From the NCBI GenBank assembly GCA_017436905.1, contig JAFSCF010000018.1:61005-125004 (forward strand): DNA of 64,000 nucleotides, given 5' to 3'. Every line of letters starts with the position of its first letter. Position 1 is the stretch's first letter. Positions 8,706 to 18,611 of this stretch are shown piece after piece. The DNA is from Clostridia bacterium (GTDB lineage Bacteria > Bacillota > Clostridia > UMGS1810). Made by a program: the position numbers and the translations under genes. A model generated the notes under the pieces. The model had not been told where the DNA came from. It did no database searches and saw nothing but the letters and a program-made list of their open reading frames with translations.

Positions 8706-8823
8706 AATTTACATGACTGACGGATTTCGTGGATTACCACGGTGAAGTGTAAATTCCAATTTTATAGCCGACCGTCTGGGCAATTCCGTTTTCCTTTTAA
8801 AAACAGAATTGTCTTTTTTATTT
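8706..8823 (+). ncRNA. ZTP (pfl motif) riboswitch with terminator platform
   Basis: P1 pairs AATTTACA (8706-8713) with TGTAAATT (8748-8755). The conserved TGACTGACGG segment follows (8714-8723), then hairpin CGTGG (8728-8732) / CCACG (8737-8741), and the hallmark 3' element GCCGACCGTCTGGGCA (8767-8782). This is the pfl-motif architecture that binds ZMP/ZTP, signals of 10-formyl-tetrahydrofolate shortage. The 3' element runs straight into an intrinsic terminator (8781-8792 with 8800-8811, then a T-run), so ligand binding should prevent termination and turn on pflB-pflA. PFL makes formate, the one-carbon source for formyl-THF, so the logic fits the class. Confidence 0.92.
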
Positions 8824-8853
8824 GTAAAAATCTACCGAAGGGAGAATAAATAT

Positions 8854-11085
8854 ATGACACATACTAACTGGAATGGTTTTACATCAGGAGTCTGGCAAAG
8901 CGAAATCAACGTTCGTGATTTTATTCAGACAAACTACAAAGAATACACAGGTGACAGTTCTTTCCTTTCATCTGCCACAGAGCGTACTGATGCACTTATG
9001 AAAAAAGTGCAGGCGCTGTTCAAACTTGAAAGACAGTTTGGCGGCGTGCTTGATATTGACACTGCCACAGTTTCTTCGCTTACAAGTTTTTCACCTGGAT
9101 ACATCGACAAAGACAACGAAATTATTGTAGGTATGCAGACCAACCGCCCCTTAAAACGCAGCGTAAACCCCTTTGGCGGTATGCGTATGGTGCGTCAGGC
9201 ATGCGAAGCATACGGCTACAAATTAAGCGATAAAGTTGAAGAGGAATTCCGTTTTCGCACAACTCATAACGACGGCGTTTTCCGTGCATATACGGAAGAG
9301 ATGCGAAACGCACGTAAATGTCACGTAATTACCGGTTTGCCAGACGCCTACGGCAGAGGCAGAATAATCGGCGATTACCGCAGAGTTGCACTTTACGGAG
9401 TGGACAAACTTATAGAAGAAAAACAGTCTGATAAAAAGAAACTTTCTGATGGCGCATTCAACACCGAACAAATTCGCCTTGATGAAGAACTGTATCAGCA
9501 GATAGCATTTTTAGGCTACCTTAAAGAAATGGCTAAAATGTACGGATTTGACATCAGCCAGCCTGCCGCAAATGCAAAAGAGGCGATTCAGTGGACATAT
9601 TTTGCATACCTTGCAGCAATCAAAGAACAGAACGGTGCTGCAATGTCACTCGGCAGAGTAAGTACATTCTTTGATATTTATATTGAACGTGATATTGCAA
9701 ACGGCATATTAACCGAAGAAACTGCGCAGGAATTAATGGACGATTTTGTTATTAAACTGCGTATAGCACGTCACTTACGCACGCCCGAATACAACGAACT
9801 TTTCGGCGGTGATCCGATGTGGATTACCGAGGCTGTAGGCGGCATGGGTAAAGACGGAAGAACTTTAGTTACAAAAAACAGTTACCGTATGCTCAACACT
9901 CTGTACACACTCGGCTCATCTCCTGAGCCTAACCTCACTGTATTGTGGTCTAAAGATTTGCCCGAAAACTTCAAAAAATTCTGTGCAAAGGTTTCTGCAG
10001 ATACAGACTCTATCCAGTACGAAAGCGACGATGTAATGCGCCCCATCTACGGTGACGACTACGCAATTGCTTGCTGTGTATCTGCAATGAAAGTCGGCGA
10101 ACAGATGCAGTTTTTCGGTGCAAGATGCAATCTTGCAAAACTTTTACTTATCGCAATTAACGGTGGTTACGACACCACCAGCGGTATGCACATAGGCCCG
10201 CAGATGCCCGTAATGGATGTTGAAAAATTGGACTATAACGAAGTTATGGAAAGATTTGATGTATATATCGCATGGCTCAGCCATCTGTATGTAAATACAA
10301 TGAACATCATCCACTATATGCACGACAAATACGCATATGAAAAAATCCAGATGGCTCTGCACAATACTGAGGTTGAACGCTTTATGGCATTCGGTATAGC
10401 AGGACTTTCTGTTGTGGCAGACTCTTTAAGTGCTATTAAACACGCAATTGTTCGCCCCATTAAAGACGAAAACGGATTTATTGTTGACTTTGACACTGCA
10501 GGAGATTTCCCCAAATACGGAAACGACGACGACAGAGTTGACTTAATAGCAAAAGATATGGCTCACAAAGTTATTACAGAACTGCGTAAAACACCGACAT
10601 ACAGAAATGCTATACACACACTTTCTGTACTGACAATCACATCAAACGTTATGTACGGCAAAAACACAGGTGCTACACCTGACGGCAGAAAAGCAGGTGC
10701 TCCTTTTGCACCAGGTGCCAACCCCATGCATAACCGTGAGGAAAACGGAGCATTGGCATCACTTAACTCTGTTGCAAAAATCAGTTATGATGACTGCCGT
10801 GACGGTATTTCAAATACATTCTCCATAACTCCCGAAGCACTCGGCAGAACTGACGAAGAACGTACAGAAAACCTTGTAAATATCTTAGACGGCTACTTTG
10901 CAAAAGGTGCTCACCACATAAATGTAAACGTTTTAAACCGTGAAACACTTATGAAAGCGTACGAAGACCCTGAGGCATATCCTAACCTTACAATAAGGGT
11001 ATCAGGCTATGCTGTAAACTTCAACAAACTCTCACGTGAGCAGCAGCGTGAAGTTATCAGCCGTACTTTCCACGAAGCAATATGA
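8854..11085 (+). CDS. pflB: Formate C-acetyltransferase (pyruvate formate-lyase)
   Basis: Glycyl-radical enzyme converting pyruvate and CoA to acetyl-CoA and formate under anoxia. The 743 residues match full-length PflB. The catalytic Cys407-Cys408 pair sits in [10 protein letters not shown], and the radical Gly718 in RVSGYAV near the C-terminus. The ATG at 8854 has GGGAG about eight bases upstream; a frame from 8809 would start inside the riboswitch terminator. The stop overlaps the pflA start. Controlled by the ZTP riboswitch upstream. Confidence 0.97.
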   Translation: MTHTNWNGFTSGVWQSEINVRDFIQTNYKEYTGDSSFLSSATERTDALMKKVQALFKLERQFGGVLDIDTATVSSLTSFSPGYIDKDNEIIVGMQTNRPLKRSVNPFGGMRMVRQACEAYGYKLSDKVEEEFRFRTTHNDGVFRAYTEEMRNARKCHVITGLPDAYGRGRIIGDYRRVALYGVDKLIEEKQSDKKKLSDGAFNTEQIRLDEELYQQIAFLGYLKEMAKMYGFDISQPAANAKEAIQWTYFAYLAAIKEQNGAAMSLGRVSTFFDIYIERDIANGILTEETAQELMDDFVIKLRIARHLRTPEYNELFGGDPMWITEAVGGMGKDGRTLVTKNSYRMLNTLYTLGSSPEPNLTVLWSKDLPENFKKFCAKVSADTDSIQYESDDVMRPIYGDDYAIACCVSAMKVGEQMQFFGARCNLAKLLLIAINGGYDTTSGMHIGPQMPVMDVEKLDYNEVMERFDVYIAWLSHLYVNTMNIIHYMHDKYAYEKIQMALHNTEVERFMAFGIAGLSVVADSLSAIKHAIVRPIKDENGFIVDFDTAGDFPKYGNDDDRVDLIAKDMAHKVITELRKTPTYRNAIHTLSVLTITSNVMYGKNTGATPDGRKAGAPFAPGANPMHNREENGALASLNSVAKISYDDCRDGISNTFSITPEALGRTDEERTENLVNILDGYFAKGAHHINVNVLNRETLMKAYEDPEAYPNLTIRVSGYAVNFNKLSREQQREVISRTFHEAI

Positions 11086-11798
11086 GTACACACTTAAAAG
11101 GCAATATCCACTCTGTTCAGTCGCTCGGCACATTAGACGGACCGGGGGTAAGGTTTGTAGTGTTTATGCAGGGGTGCAATTTGCGTTGTTCGTGTTGTCA
11201 TAATCCTGATACTTGGGATATGGCTGGCGGAACACAATACACACCTGAGCAGATTATAAACAAAGCAATACGCTACAAAGATTATTTTGGAAAAGATGGA
11301 GGCTTAACCGTTTCAGGCGGTGAGCCTCTGCTACAGGCAGAGTTTGTATACGAACTTTTTAAACTGTGTCACGAAAATGATATTAACACCTGCCTTGATA
11401 CATCGGGAAGTATATTAACCGATACTGCTAAAACTTTGCTTAGCCAAACAGACAGAGTACTGCTCGATATCAAATATACAACCGATGAACTGTACTTAAA
11501 GCACGTCGGATGTGATATGAGTAAAGTTATGGCTTTTCTTGATTATCTTAACAAAGAGAAAATCCCCACAACTCTCAGACAAGTTATTGTACCTACTGTC
11601 AACGACAACGAAGCAAACATACATGCTTTAAAAGAGATAATTAAAAAATATCCGTGTATTGATAAAGCAGAACTTTTGCCATTTCGAAAAATCTGTCAGG
11701 TTAAATACGACGATATGGAACTCACCTTTCCTTTCGGTCATTTACCTGAAGCAAACAAAAACGATACTGATAAGATGCAAAAAAGACTTGGTTTTTAA
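11082..11798 (+). CDS. pflA: Pyruvate formate-lyase-activating enzyme
   Basis: Radical-SAM activase that abstracts hydrogen from the PflB glycine to form the radical. The [4Fe-4S]-binding CxxxCxxC motif is Cys32, Cys36, Cys39 (CNLRCSCC), followed by the GGEP SAM-binding motif in [13 protein letters not shown]. 238 residues, the normal length. The start overlaps the pflB stop (ATGA), so the two are translationally coupled. Confidence 0.96.
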   Translation: MSTHLKGNIHSVQSLGTLDGPGVRFVVFMQGCNLRCSCCHNPDTWDMAGGTQYTPEQIINKAIRYKDYFGKDGGLTVSGGEPLLQAEFVYELFKLCHENDINTCLDTSGSILTDTAKTLLSQTDRVLLDIKYTTDELYLKHVGCDMSKVMAFLDYLNKEKIPTTLRQVIVPTVNDNEANIHALKEIIKKYPCIDKAELLPFRKICQVKYDDMELTFPFGHLPEANKNDTDKMQKRLGF

Positions 11799-11820
11799 AT
11801 TTAAACCAAGTCTTTTTATT
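11779..11820. terminator. Bidirectional terminator between pflA and the ECF operon
   Basis: A 15-bp stem (11780-11794 with 11803-11817) with A and T flanks lies across the end of pflA and just before the convergent ECF gene; usable from both sides. Confidence 0.85.
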
Positions 11821-11822
11821 AT

Positions 11823-14372
11823 CTACAGACCGTATTTAATTATTATTCTTTCAAGTTTATCAAGCAACGGCACTGACAAAATCCATAGGAAAAACACGGT
11901 AGAAACTGCGTGGATTACATCAAACGAAAATCCAAGCACAAATGATGATATAATCAAATCTGCCGTAGGGTGCGTATTCCACATCAGCACAGATGCAGGA
12001 TTCATTATACCGCCGTATATAGCAATGGCGGCAACTGCACCAAAGACACATAAATTTATACGTGTTTTTGCAATAATTCCCTTATTGAAAATAATTCCTG
12101 CAATAAATCCCACAATTCCCATGGCAAACATCTGCCACGGCGTCCACGGTCCCTGCGAAGAGAAAAAGTTTGACACAAACGCAATAACTGCGCCTGATAA
12201 AAATCCTGCTTCTCCGCCAAAACACACGCCGATAATTATAACAAGTGCTAAAACAGGTTTAAACTGCGGAAGCATAAAAAATGCTTCTCTGCTCAAAACC
12301 GCTATAGCACACAGAACACTCAGTACGACTAATTCACGTGCATGCGGACGCCTTTTTTCAAATAATATTACAAACGGAAGCAAAGTTTCTAATATTATCA
12401 TAAGGCTGATAAACATATATTTTCTGTCACCAAGGCGATATATACCAATATAAATTGTAATCGGTATAGCGATAAGTACCATAAGTGCAGAAACAAGCGT
12501 TCGTACAGAAAATTTACGTTTTACATTCGTTACATCTGTTGCCCTGTCACATAAAATCCTCTGCGGTATAAAGTTTGACAAGCAAATGCCTGCCAGAACA
12601 AGACTTAGTATTTGCAATATAATATTTACCCAACCGATGTATTTATCTACAAATCCAATTTGAACAGTTAAAAACAAAGCAAAAAAAACAATACCCGATA
12701 TGTAATTACGTTTTATTTTCTTATCTGTTTTTTCTTCTTTGATTTCACGTTTTTCTTTTGGAAGTGTATTCTTCTCTCTTTTTATTTCAACACCGCAGGC
12801 AGATATTATATCTTCTGCCAAAACAGCAGCGGGAATTACACTGCGTGCCATTCTGTTTGCGGCTGTGGTATAAAAATTCTTACCCCCAAAAAATTCCCTC
12901 GGTGCTGCGCAACTTACAATATTGCCGTCAAAAAACATTGCACATCTGTCGGCATATTCTGCGCAGAACTCTATATCATGTGAAACCATTATAACAGTTG
13001 TTCCGTCTGCTTTAAGTTCGGCAATAATCTGCGCAAACTTCTCTTTAAAATAAGCATCAAAGCCTTTTGTGGGCTCATCAAACAGCAATATGTCAGGCTT
13101 TGTCATAAGAACTTTTGCCAATGCAACACGCTGCTGCTCCCCACCCGAAAGGTCGTAAGGGTGTCTTTCAAGCAAATTTTCCAATTCGCACAACGAAACT
13201 ACGTAAGATATATCCTCTCCCATTTGTGTGATGTCGCTTTTTACTGTTTTTTCAGTAAAAAGCACCTGCGGATTTTGAGGTAACATGGCAACTTTTCCGT
13301 CAACTTCAACCTTACCCCTATACGGTTTCAAATGCGAGCCGACAACAGACAAAGTCGTGCTTTTTCCTACACCGTTACCGCCTAAAATCGCATAGAATTC
13401 TCCTCTTTTTACAGTTAACGACAACCCTTTAATAACATCGGGAAGTTGCCTGTCATACCTGAACCATACATCTTTTAAAGTTACTGCATTATCCGGATTT
13501 TCATATGGTATATCTTCAGGTAAATTTTTATTTATATTAATCTTTTCATCTAAACGTTCAAGCCACATTTTTCCCTCACGCACGGTAATGGGACATTCTT
13601 CGTCATTAGGGACGGCAAAATGCACTTTCATAGGCGTTGGCAATGCCGCAATCATAGGGTGACCGGCATTTTTTAAAACCATCCCAACTTCACGTGGAGC
13701 ACCGTCGGCAATAACAGCGCCGTTATCCATAACTACAACTCTGTCCGAAAGCGGAAAAGCCTCCTCTAATCTGTGCTCTGTAATTATAACTGTAGTGCCG
13801 ATTTCTCGGTTGATTTTATAAAGTGTTTCTAAAAATTCACGTGCAGCAATAGGGTCAAGTTGACCTGTAGGCTCGTCCAAAAGCAAAATATCTGGTTGCA
13901 TAACCATAACAGAAGCAAGATTTAAAAGTTGTTTCTGTCCGCCTGAAAGTTCAGATGTAGATTTATGAAACCAATCCTCTATGCCAAAAAACGACGCCAT
14001 TTCTGACACACGTGCACGTATATCGCTGTTGGTGTATCCCAGATTTTCCAATCCAAACGCAAGTTCGTGCCATACTTTGTCCGTTACAATCTGGGTTTCG
14101 GGATTTTGCATGACATAACCTATTTTTTCGCTTTGTTCACGATGAGTTAGATTTTTGATATCTTTACCGCAGAAAAGCACCTCACCGCTTAAAGTACCAA
14201 ACGGAGCAAGCGCAGGTTTTAACTGACGCAAAAACGTAGATTTTCCACAGCCAGACCTGCCGCAAACAGTAACAAACTCACCTTTATTTACCGACAAGGA
14301 AATATCACGCAATGCAGCAGAATCGCTATCAGGATATGTAAATGTCAAATGTTGCGTTTTAATAATTTCCAT
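11823..14372 (-). CDS. Fused ECF transporter: two ATPase domains plus S component
   Basis: A single 849-residue chain. ATPase 1 has Walker A GRSGCGKST (38-46), signature LSGGQKQ and Walker B ILLLDEPTG. ATPase 2 (about 310-520) has GGNGVGKST, LSGGEQQRVALAKVL and ILLFDEPTKGFD. After a lysine-rich linker comes a membrane domain (about 570-849) with roughly eight hydrophobic helices and the S-component-like FGGEAGFLSGAVIAFVSNFF. This resembles clostridial EcfA-EcfA'-S fusions, some annotated for vitamin or cobalamin-type substrates. The ATG at 14372 has GGGAGG seven bases upstream and overlaps the ecfT end by 28 nt; a 14414 start is weaker. The substrate is unknown. Confidence 0.88.
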   Translation of the reverse strand: MEIIKTQHLTFTYPDSDSAALRDISLSVNKGEFVTVCGRSGCGKSTFLRQLKPALAPFGTLSGEVLFCGKDIKNLTHREQSEKIGYVMQNPETQIVTDKVWHELAFGLENLGYTNSDIRARVSEMASFFGIEDWFHKSTSELSGGQKQLLNLASVMVMQPDILLLDEPTGQLDPIAAREFLETLYKINREIGTTVIITEHRLEEAFPLSDRVVVMDNGAVIADGAPREVGMVLKNAGHPMIAALPTPMKVHFAVPNDEECPITVREGKMWLERLDEKININKNLPEDIPYENPDNAVTLKDVWFRYDRQLPDVIKGLSLTVKRGEFYAILGGNGVGKSTTLSVVGSHLKPYRGKVEVDGKVAMLPQNPQVLFTEKTVKSDITQMGEDISYVVSLCELENLLERHPYDLSGGEQQRVALAKVLMTKPDILLFDEPTKGFDAYFKEKFAQIIAELKADGTTVIMVSHDIEFCAEYADRCAMFFDGNIVSCAAPREFFGGKNFYTTAANRMARSVIPAAVLAEDIISACGVEIKREKNTLPKEKREIKEEKTDKKIKRNYISGIVFFALFLTVQIGFVDKYIGWVNIILQILSLVLAGICLSNFIPQRILCDRATDVTNVKRKFSVRTLVSALMVLIAIPITIYIGIYRLGDRKYMFISLMIILETLLPFVILFEKRRPHARELVVLSVLCAIAVLSREAFFMLPQFKPVLALVIIIGVCFGGEAGFLSGAVIAFVSNFFSSQGPWTPWQMFAMGIVGFIAGIIFNKGIIAKTRINLCVFGAVAAIAIYGGIMNPASVLMWNTHPTADLIISSFVLGFSFDVIHAVSTVFFLWILSVPLLDKLERIIIKYGL

Positions 14373-15232
14373 TTCCTTGCCTCCCAACATTCTATAATTA
14401 CCGGCACAGCGCATAATACAAAATATGCAAATGCCACACTTACGCTGTACAGGGTTATATCCCCCACCTTAACACTCGGAACATAACTGTACTGCGTTGC
14501 TCCGATCAACATACCTGCAATGACATACGCACACAAAACAAGTATAATAATCAATGTGAGTTTATCACGCTTATCGAAAACAAAATCAGAGTACGCAGTT
14601 CTGCCGCTAAGACCGTATCCACGGCTTTTCATACTGTCGGCTGTTTCAATTGCACTTTCCAAAGACCAACTTATCATTGCAGACAGTATTTTAAGACCTG
14701 ATTTTGCCCTTTTTATCGCACTGCCGTCCGTTATATCCTTGCCAATACATTTTTGCCCTGCACGCACATGCATAAACTGTGTTTTAAAACGAGGAACAAA
14801 CCTAAGCACCATAGAGAAAACAAGCGAAAGTGACGGTATAACTCTGCCAAAAAGATATATGAATTTATCGCTCGTCACCACTTTATTATACGAGGCAAAA
14901 AAACATATAACAGCCGCAAGCATAGTCCCCATTGCAAATCCGTATATAACAGACTCTGCCGTAAGCGGATTTCCACTTGGCAAATAGCATATAACAGTAA
15001 CTCCGCTATGGTTAAACACAGAGTTTATAACGGCTGTTAAAAGCATAAGCGGAATTATATATACACTTACAAACTTTAATGTGCGCCTGCCACCTGTAAT
15101 TAACGCATAAGCAACTGCACACACAAAAGAAATACTTAAAAATACAGGGTGTAATAATAAACAGGAGAAGACTATTACAAAAGCAAAATATGCAAAATTA
15201 ACTATCGGATGGTATGTTTTAAATTCGTGCAA
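14345..15232 (-). CDS. ecfT: Energy-coupling factor transmembrane component EcfT
   Basis: CbiQ/EcfT-family membrane scaffold (295 aa) that couples the ATPases to the S component. It shows about five or six hydrophobic helices and the characteristic coupling-helix motif ADSMKSRGYG (about residue 195), which contacts the ATPase groove. It starts with TTG behind GGGGAGGAG. It follows the SLH protein by 22 nt and overlaps the fused ATPase gene, so the three form one operon. Confidence 0.9.
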   Translation of the reverse strand: MHEFKTYHPIVNFAYFAFVIVFSCLLLHPVFLSISFVCAVAYALITGGRRTLKFVSVYIIPLMLLTAVINSVFNHSGVTVICYLPSGNPLTAESVIYGFAMGTMLAAVICFFASYNKVVTSDKFIYLFGRVIPSLSLVFSMVLRFVPRFKTQFMHVRAGQKCIGKDITDGSAIKRAKSGLKILSAMISWSLESAIETADSMKSRGYGLSGRTAYSDFVFDKRDKLTLIIILVLCAYVIAGMLIGATQYSYVPSVKVGDITLYSVSVAFAYFVLCAVPVIIECWEARKWKLLKRNI

Positions 15233-15254
15233 TTAATCTCCTCCCCTTCCATTA

Positions 15255-16928
15255 TTATTTTAATCTTCCGTAGCCTGCCTGCTGAACACATTCCTGCCCA
15301 ATCTCAGTAAGCATAAATTCTGCCATTTTACGTGCAGGTGCATCTTCAGGAGTGTCTTTTCTGATAACTACATACGTATTATTTGAAAGCGAATATGTTC
15401 CGTCAGCAATGGTTTCATCTGTCGGTGCGACACCATCAATTTCTAACAGTTTAAGTTCGGTTGATGTACTGTAAAACGGATCCATATTATGATAATAGTA
15501 ATAAATACTATAACCTAATCCGTATCCTAATGGATTATCCGTTTTAGCCTCCATAACATCTGTAAGCACATTAGACATTGTTCTTGACGTGGTTTCGGTG
15601 CGTATCTTTTCGTGTATATCGCTGCCGTTTAAAAAATGGCGTTCCATCTGCGCATGAGAGCCACTATCATAATTTCTGCAGTACGGATACAAAAGCGCAT
15701 CTCCTCCACCTACCTGCGACCAGTTTTCATAGGCGTTATTAACATATATATCGGTTATCTGCTCTTTAGTAAGCCCTTTTGAAGGATTTTCAATATTCGT
15801 AAAGAAAATCATAGCGTCATAAGCAATAGGTATAAGTTCAAGTTCCACACCCTTTTCGGACGCCATTGCCATAATATCAGATGCAGGATAAACAGACGCA
15901 AAAAGCATATCAACCTCGCCGTTTATTAAGCGTTGGTACGACGCATGGCTTTTACTGTGCGAGGTAGGTTTGTGCGAATGGTTATATCCGTTTGAAAACA
16001 GTTTATTGTACACCGCCTCAGTAAACGGATATGTAGATGTAGAGCCATCAATAATTGGCATATCTTTATCAAAACCAAATTCTATTGCCGCCTGCGATGG
16101 GTACAACTGGCACATTCTGCCCGAATAATACAAGATATAAGCCACATCAAAACGACTTGCCACTTTTTGCGGCAAAAATACACGAGTGGGATTTTCAGGA
16201 TCAGTATTGTCAGGCTCTGTAATTGCGCTTGAGCCTATAAGTTCATATGACTCTACTGCCCATTCGGATATAGCATCTTTATCGGCAGCATACACAATAC
16301 CGTCACGTGATACAGCAAGATGTGCACACTCAATTGCTCTTACCGTCATAACGGTTATCTCTTCACGTGAAACATATCTGTCAGGTGCAAAAACATTTGC
16401 ACTGTCGCCTTTAACAATTCCTGCATTATACGCGGCGGCAACGGCATCTCTGTACCAACTTTCATCAGAAACATCATCAAACGGGTGTGGCAAATCAGAA
16501 TCAGCATCAAGTCCTAAAAAACGCATAACCATAGCAACTGCTTCGGCACGTGTTACATTATCAAAAGGTCTTGCCTGTCCTTTATCGTCACCTAAAATAA
16601 CGCCGCTTTGAGCAAGCCATTTCATCATACTGAATTCGTAACGAGTGGTGTCATAATCCGTAAATGTAATTTCTTCAGGTTCAAAGGCTTCTATCTCTCT
16701 GTCAGCATTATACAGCGGAATAGTTGCAAACACATATCCGTCGTAATATTCCGATAAATGTATAGGTTGCTTGGTATCTGCATAGCGTGCTTTATAGCCG
16801 TATACTGCCGATTGAGCAGGAATTTTAACGACAGTAAACGCACTTTCCGTTTCAGCGGCAACATTATAAAAAACACAGTTGCCAGAAAGCAAAATCAAAC
16901 ACATAATTACCGCAAAAATCTTTTTCAT
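15255..16928 (-). CDS. Surface-anchored PstS-like substrate-binding protein with SLH repeats
   Basis: A 557-residue secreted protein. It has a signal peptide (about 1-25, ending AAAE), S-layer-homology repeats at about 85-215 (AVAMVMRFLGLDADS, WYRDAVAAAYNAGIVKGD) that bind cell-wall polymers, then a PstS/PBP-like ligand domain (about 285-557) with DGSTSTYPF, the phosphate-site-like segment, and MAEFMLTEIGQECVQQAGY. It probably sits on the outside of the wall and binds an oxyanion or small ligand. It is odd upstream of an ECF transporter, because ECF systems normally use only the S component for substrate recognition. Promoter at 16998-17026. Confidence 0.82.
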   Translation of the reverse strand: MKKIFAVIMCLILLSGNCVFYNVAAETESAFTVVKIPAQSAVYGYKARYADTKQPIHLSEYYDGYVFATIPLYNADREIEAFEPEEITFTDYDTTRYEFSMMKWLAQSGVILGDDKGQARPFDNVTRAEAVAMVMRFLGLDADSDLPHPFDDVSDESWYRDAVAAAYNAGIVKGDSANVFAPDRYVSREEITVMTVRAIECAHLAVSRDGIVYAADKDAISEWAVESYELIGSSAITEPDNTDPENPTRVFLPQKVASRFDVAYILYYSGRMCQLYPSQAAIEFGFDKDMPIIDGSTSTYPFTEAVYNKLFSNGYNHSHKPTSHSKSHASYQRLINGEVDMLFASVYPASDIMAMASEKGVELELIPIAYDAMIFFTNIENPSKGLTKEQITDIYVNNAYENWSQVGGGDALLYPYCRNYDSGSHAQMERHFLNGSDIHEKIRTETTSRTMSNVLTDVMEAKTDNPLGYGLGYSIYYYYHNMDPFYSTSTELKLLEIDGVAPTDETIADGTYSLSNNTYVVIRKDTPEDAPARKMAEFMLTEIGQECVQQAGYGRLK

Positions 16929-16997
16929 AAATGATGCCTCCCTAATTTTATATTTTGTAAGTATATTCTATAATTCATATCCGATTTACATATAAAC

Positions 16998-17026
16998 ATT
17001 TTATCACAGTTTCACCTGATTTTCAA
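16998..17026 (-). promoter_or_regulatory. Promoter of the SLH-ECF operon
   Basis: Minus strand: TTGAAA (17021-17026), 17-bp spacer, TAAAAT (16998-17003), about 70 bases before the ATG. Confidence 0.65.
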
Positions 17027-17052
17027 TATACAAACGCCATCAACTTCCACAC

Positions 17053-17086
17053 AAAAAGGCTGAACATCTAACCGTTCAGCCTTTTG
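17053..17086 (-). terminator. Intrinsic terminator after gdhA
   Basis: Stem of 12 bp (17054-17065 with 17074-17085) ending in a T-run on the minus strand. A closely related hairpin follows capA at 40782. Confidence 0.85.
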
Positions 17087-17102
17087 AATTTATTATGTAA
17101 GA

Positions 17103-18455
17103 TTAGATAATACCCTGAGCCATCATAGCCTCTGCAACTTTTGCAAAACCTGCGATGTTAGCACCGGCAATAAGGTTACCCTCCATACCATACTCTTTAG
17201 CGGCATTATTTGCTGCGTTATAGATATTAACCATGATGCGGTGGAGTTTTTCGTCAACTTCTTCAGCAGTCCAAGCAAGACGTTCGCTGTTCTGGCTCAT
17301 TTCAAGAGCAGAAACCGCAACACCGCCTGCATTAACAGCCTTTGAAGGAGCAATTACTACACCATTTGCGCGTAAATACTCAACAGCCTCGTTAGTTGTG
17401 GGCATATTAGAAACTTCTATGTAATATTTGATGCCGTTTGCAACAATCTTTTTAGCATCTTCCAACTGAACTTCGTTCTGAGTAGCACAAGGCATAATAA
17501 CGTCTGCCTTAACACTCCAGGGTTTTTCACCTGCGTGGAACTCAGCACCGAATTTATCAGCGTAATCCTGAACTTTATCACGACCTGACGCACGCATCTC
17601 AAGCATATAAGCGGCTTTTTCGGTTGTTACGCCGTCTTTATCGTAAACATAGCCGTCAGGACCTGAAATGGTAAGTACTTTACCACCGAGTTCGTTAATC
17701 TTTAAAACAGCGCCCCATGCAACGTTACCGAAGCCTGATACTGCGAATGTTTTACCTTTAATATCTTCGCCGTAGCCTTTCAACACTTCATCACAGAAGT
17801 AAACTGCACCAAAACCTGTAGCCTCAGGTCGGATAAGGCTTCCGCCGTAAGAAATACCTTTACCTGTGAGAACTGCATTTTCAAAGTTATTGCAAATTCT
17901 CTTATACTGACCAAAAAGATAACCGATCTCTCTTGCACCAACGCCGATGTCACCTGCGGGAACGTCAATGTGCGAACCTATATGACGTGAAAGTTCTGTC
18001 ATAAAACTCTGGCAGAATCTCATTATTTCGCCATCACTCTTACCTCTGGGGTCAAAGTCACTGCCGCCCTTACCGCCGCCGATAGGCAATCCAGTAAGAG
18101 AGTTTTTAAATATCTGCTCAAATCCTAAGAATTTGATAATACCCGAATAAACTGAAGGATGGAAACGCAAACCGCCTTTGTAAGGACCGATTGCACTGTT
18201 AAACTGTACACGGTAACCTCTGTTTACCTGAGTTTTACCGTTATCGTCCACCCATGGAACACGGAAAACAATCATTCTCTCGGGCTCAACAAGTCTTTCC
18301 ATAAGGCCTGAAGCCTCGTACTCTGGATGTTTTTCGATAACAGGCTCCAAAGACTCGAACACCTCTTCTACTGTCTGCAGAAACTCAGGCTCGTTCTTAT
18401 CTCTTGCTTTAACCTGTTCGTATACTCTTTTGAGATACTCATTTTTAATAGCCAT
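17103..18455 (-). CDS. gdhA: Glutamate dehydrogenase (NADP-type)
   Basis: Reversible reductive amination of 2-oxoglutarate to L-glutamate. The 450 residues match the hexameric bacterial class. Substrate-site motifs are IGPYKGGLRFH, then LPIGGGKGGSDFDPRGKSD with the catalytic lysine, and the nucleotide-binding FAVSGFGNVAWGA. The NADP-specific group is inferred from overall resemblance to E. coli-type GdhA. Monocistronic: own promoter at 18486-18514 and terminator at 17053. It supplies glutamate to the arginine pathway encoded further on. Confidence 0.95.
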   Translation of the reverse strand: MAIKNEYLKRVYEQVKARDKNEPEFLQTVEEVFESLEPVIEKHPEYEASGLMERLVEPERMIVFRVPWVDDNGKTQVNRGYRVQFNSAIGPYKGGLRFHPSVYSGIIKFLGFEQIFKNSLTGLPIGGGKGGSDFDPRGKSDGEIMRFCQSFMTELSRHIGSHIDVPAGDIGVGAREIGYLFGQYKRICNNFENAVLTGKGISYGGSLIRPEATGFGAVYFCDEVLKGYGEDIKGKTFAVSGFGNVAWGAVLKINELGGKVLTISGPDGYVYDKDGVTTEKAAYMLEMRASGRDKVQDYADKFGAEFHAGEKPWSVKADVIMPCATQNEVQLEDAKKIVANGIKYYIEVSNMPTTNEAVEYLRANGVVIAPSKAVNAGGVAVSALEMSQNSERLAWTAEEVDEKLHRIMVNIYNAANNAAKEYGMEGNLIAGANIAGFAKVAEAMMAQGII

Positions 18456-18485
18456 TTTAATTTACCCCCATTTAATGTTTTTTTT

Positions 18486-18514
18486 ATTATACTACTCGCG
18501 TCGGCTTTACGCAA
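18486..18514 (-). promoter_or_regulatory. gdhA promoter
   Basis: Minus strand: TTGCGT (18509-18514), 17-bp spacer, TATAAT (18486-18491), about 30 bases before the ATG, which has GGGGG upstream. Confidence 0.7.
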
Positions 18515-18580
18515 GAACTTTTTAACAAAATTTCATATTTTTCGTCAAAAACTGTCATTTTGCAATATTACAACTTACAA

Positions 18581-18611
18581 AATGAAAGTTTTTGTGTGAA
18601 ATCTTTCATTA
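18581..18611 (-). terminator. Weak terminator-like hairpin at the end of uvrA
   Basis: An 8-bp AATGAAAG/CTTTCATT stem (18581-18588 with 18603-18610) with a long loop and a TTTT tail overlaps the uvrA stop. A/T-rich and weak. Confidence 0.35.

Noticed and set aside
11659..12453. 264-codon plus-strand open frame
   Set aside because: It runs antisense across the end of the ECF fusion and overlaps pflA; low-complexity Ile/Thr/Asn composition, no ribosome site, no family.
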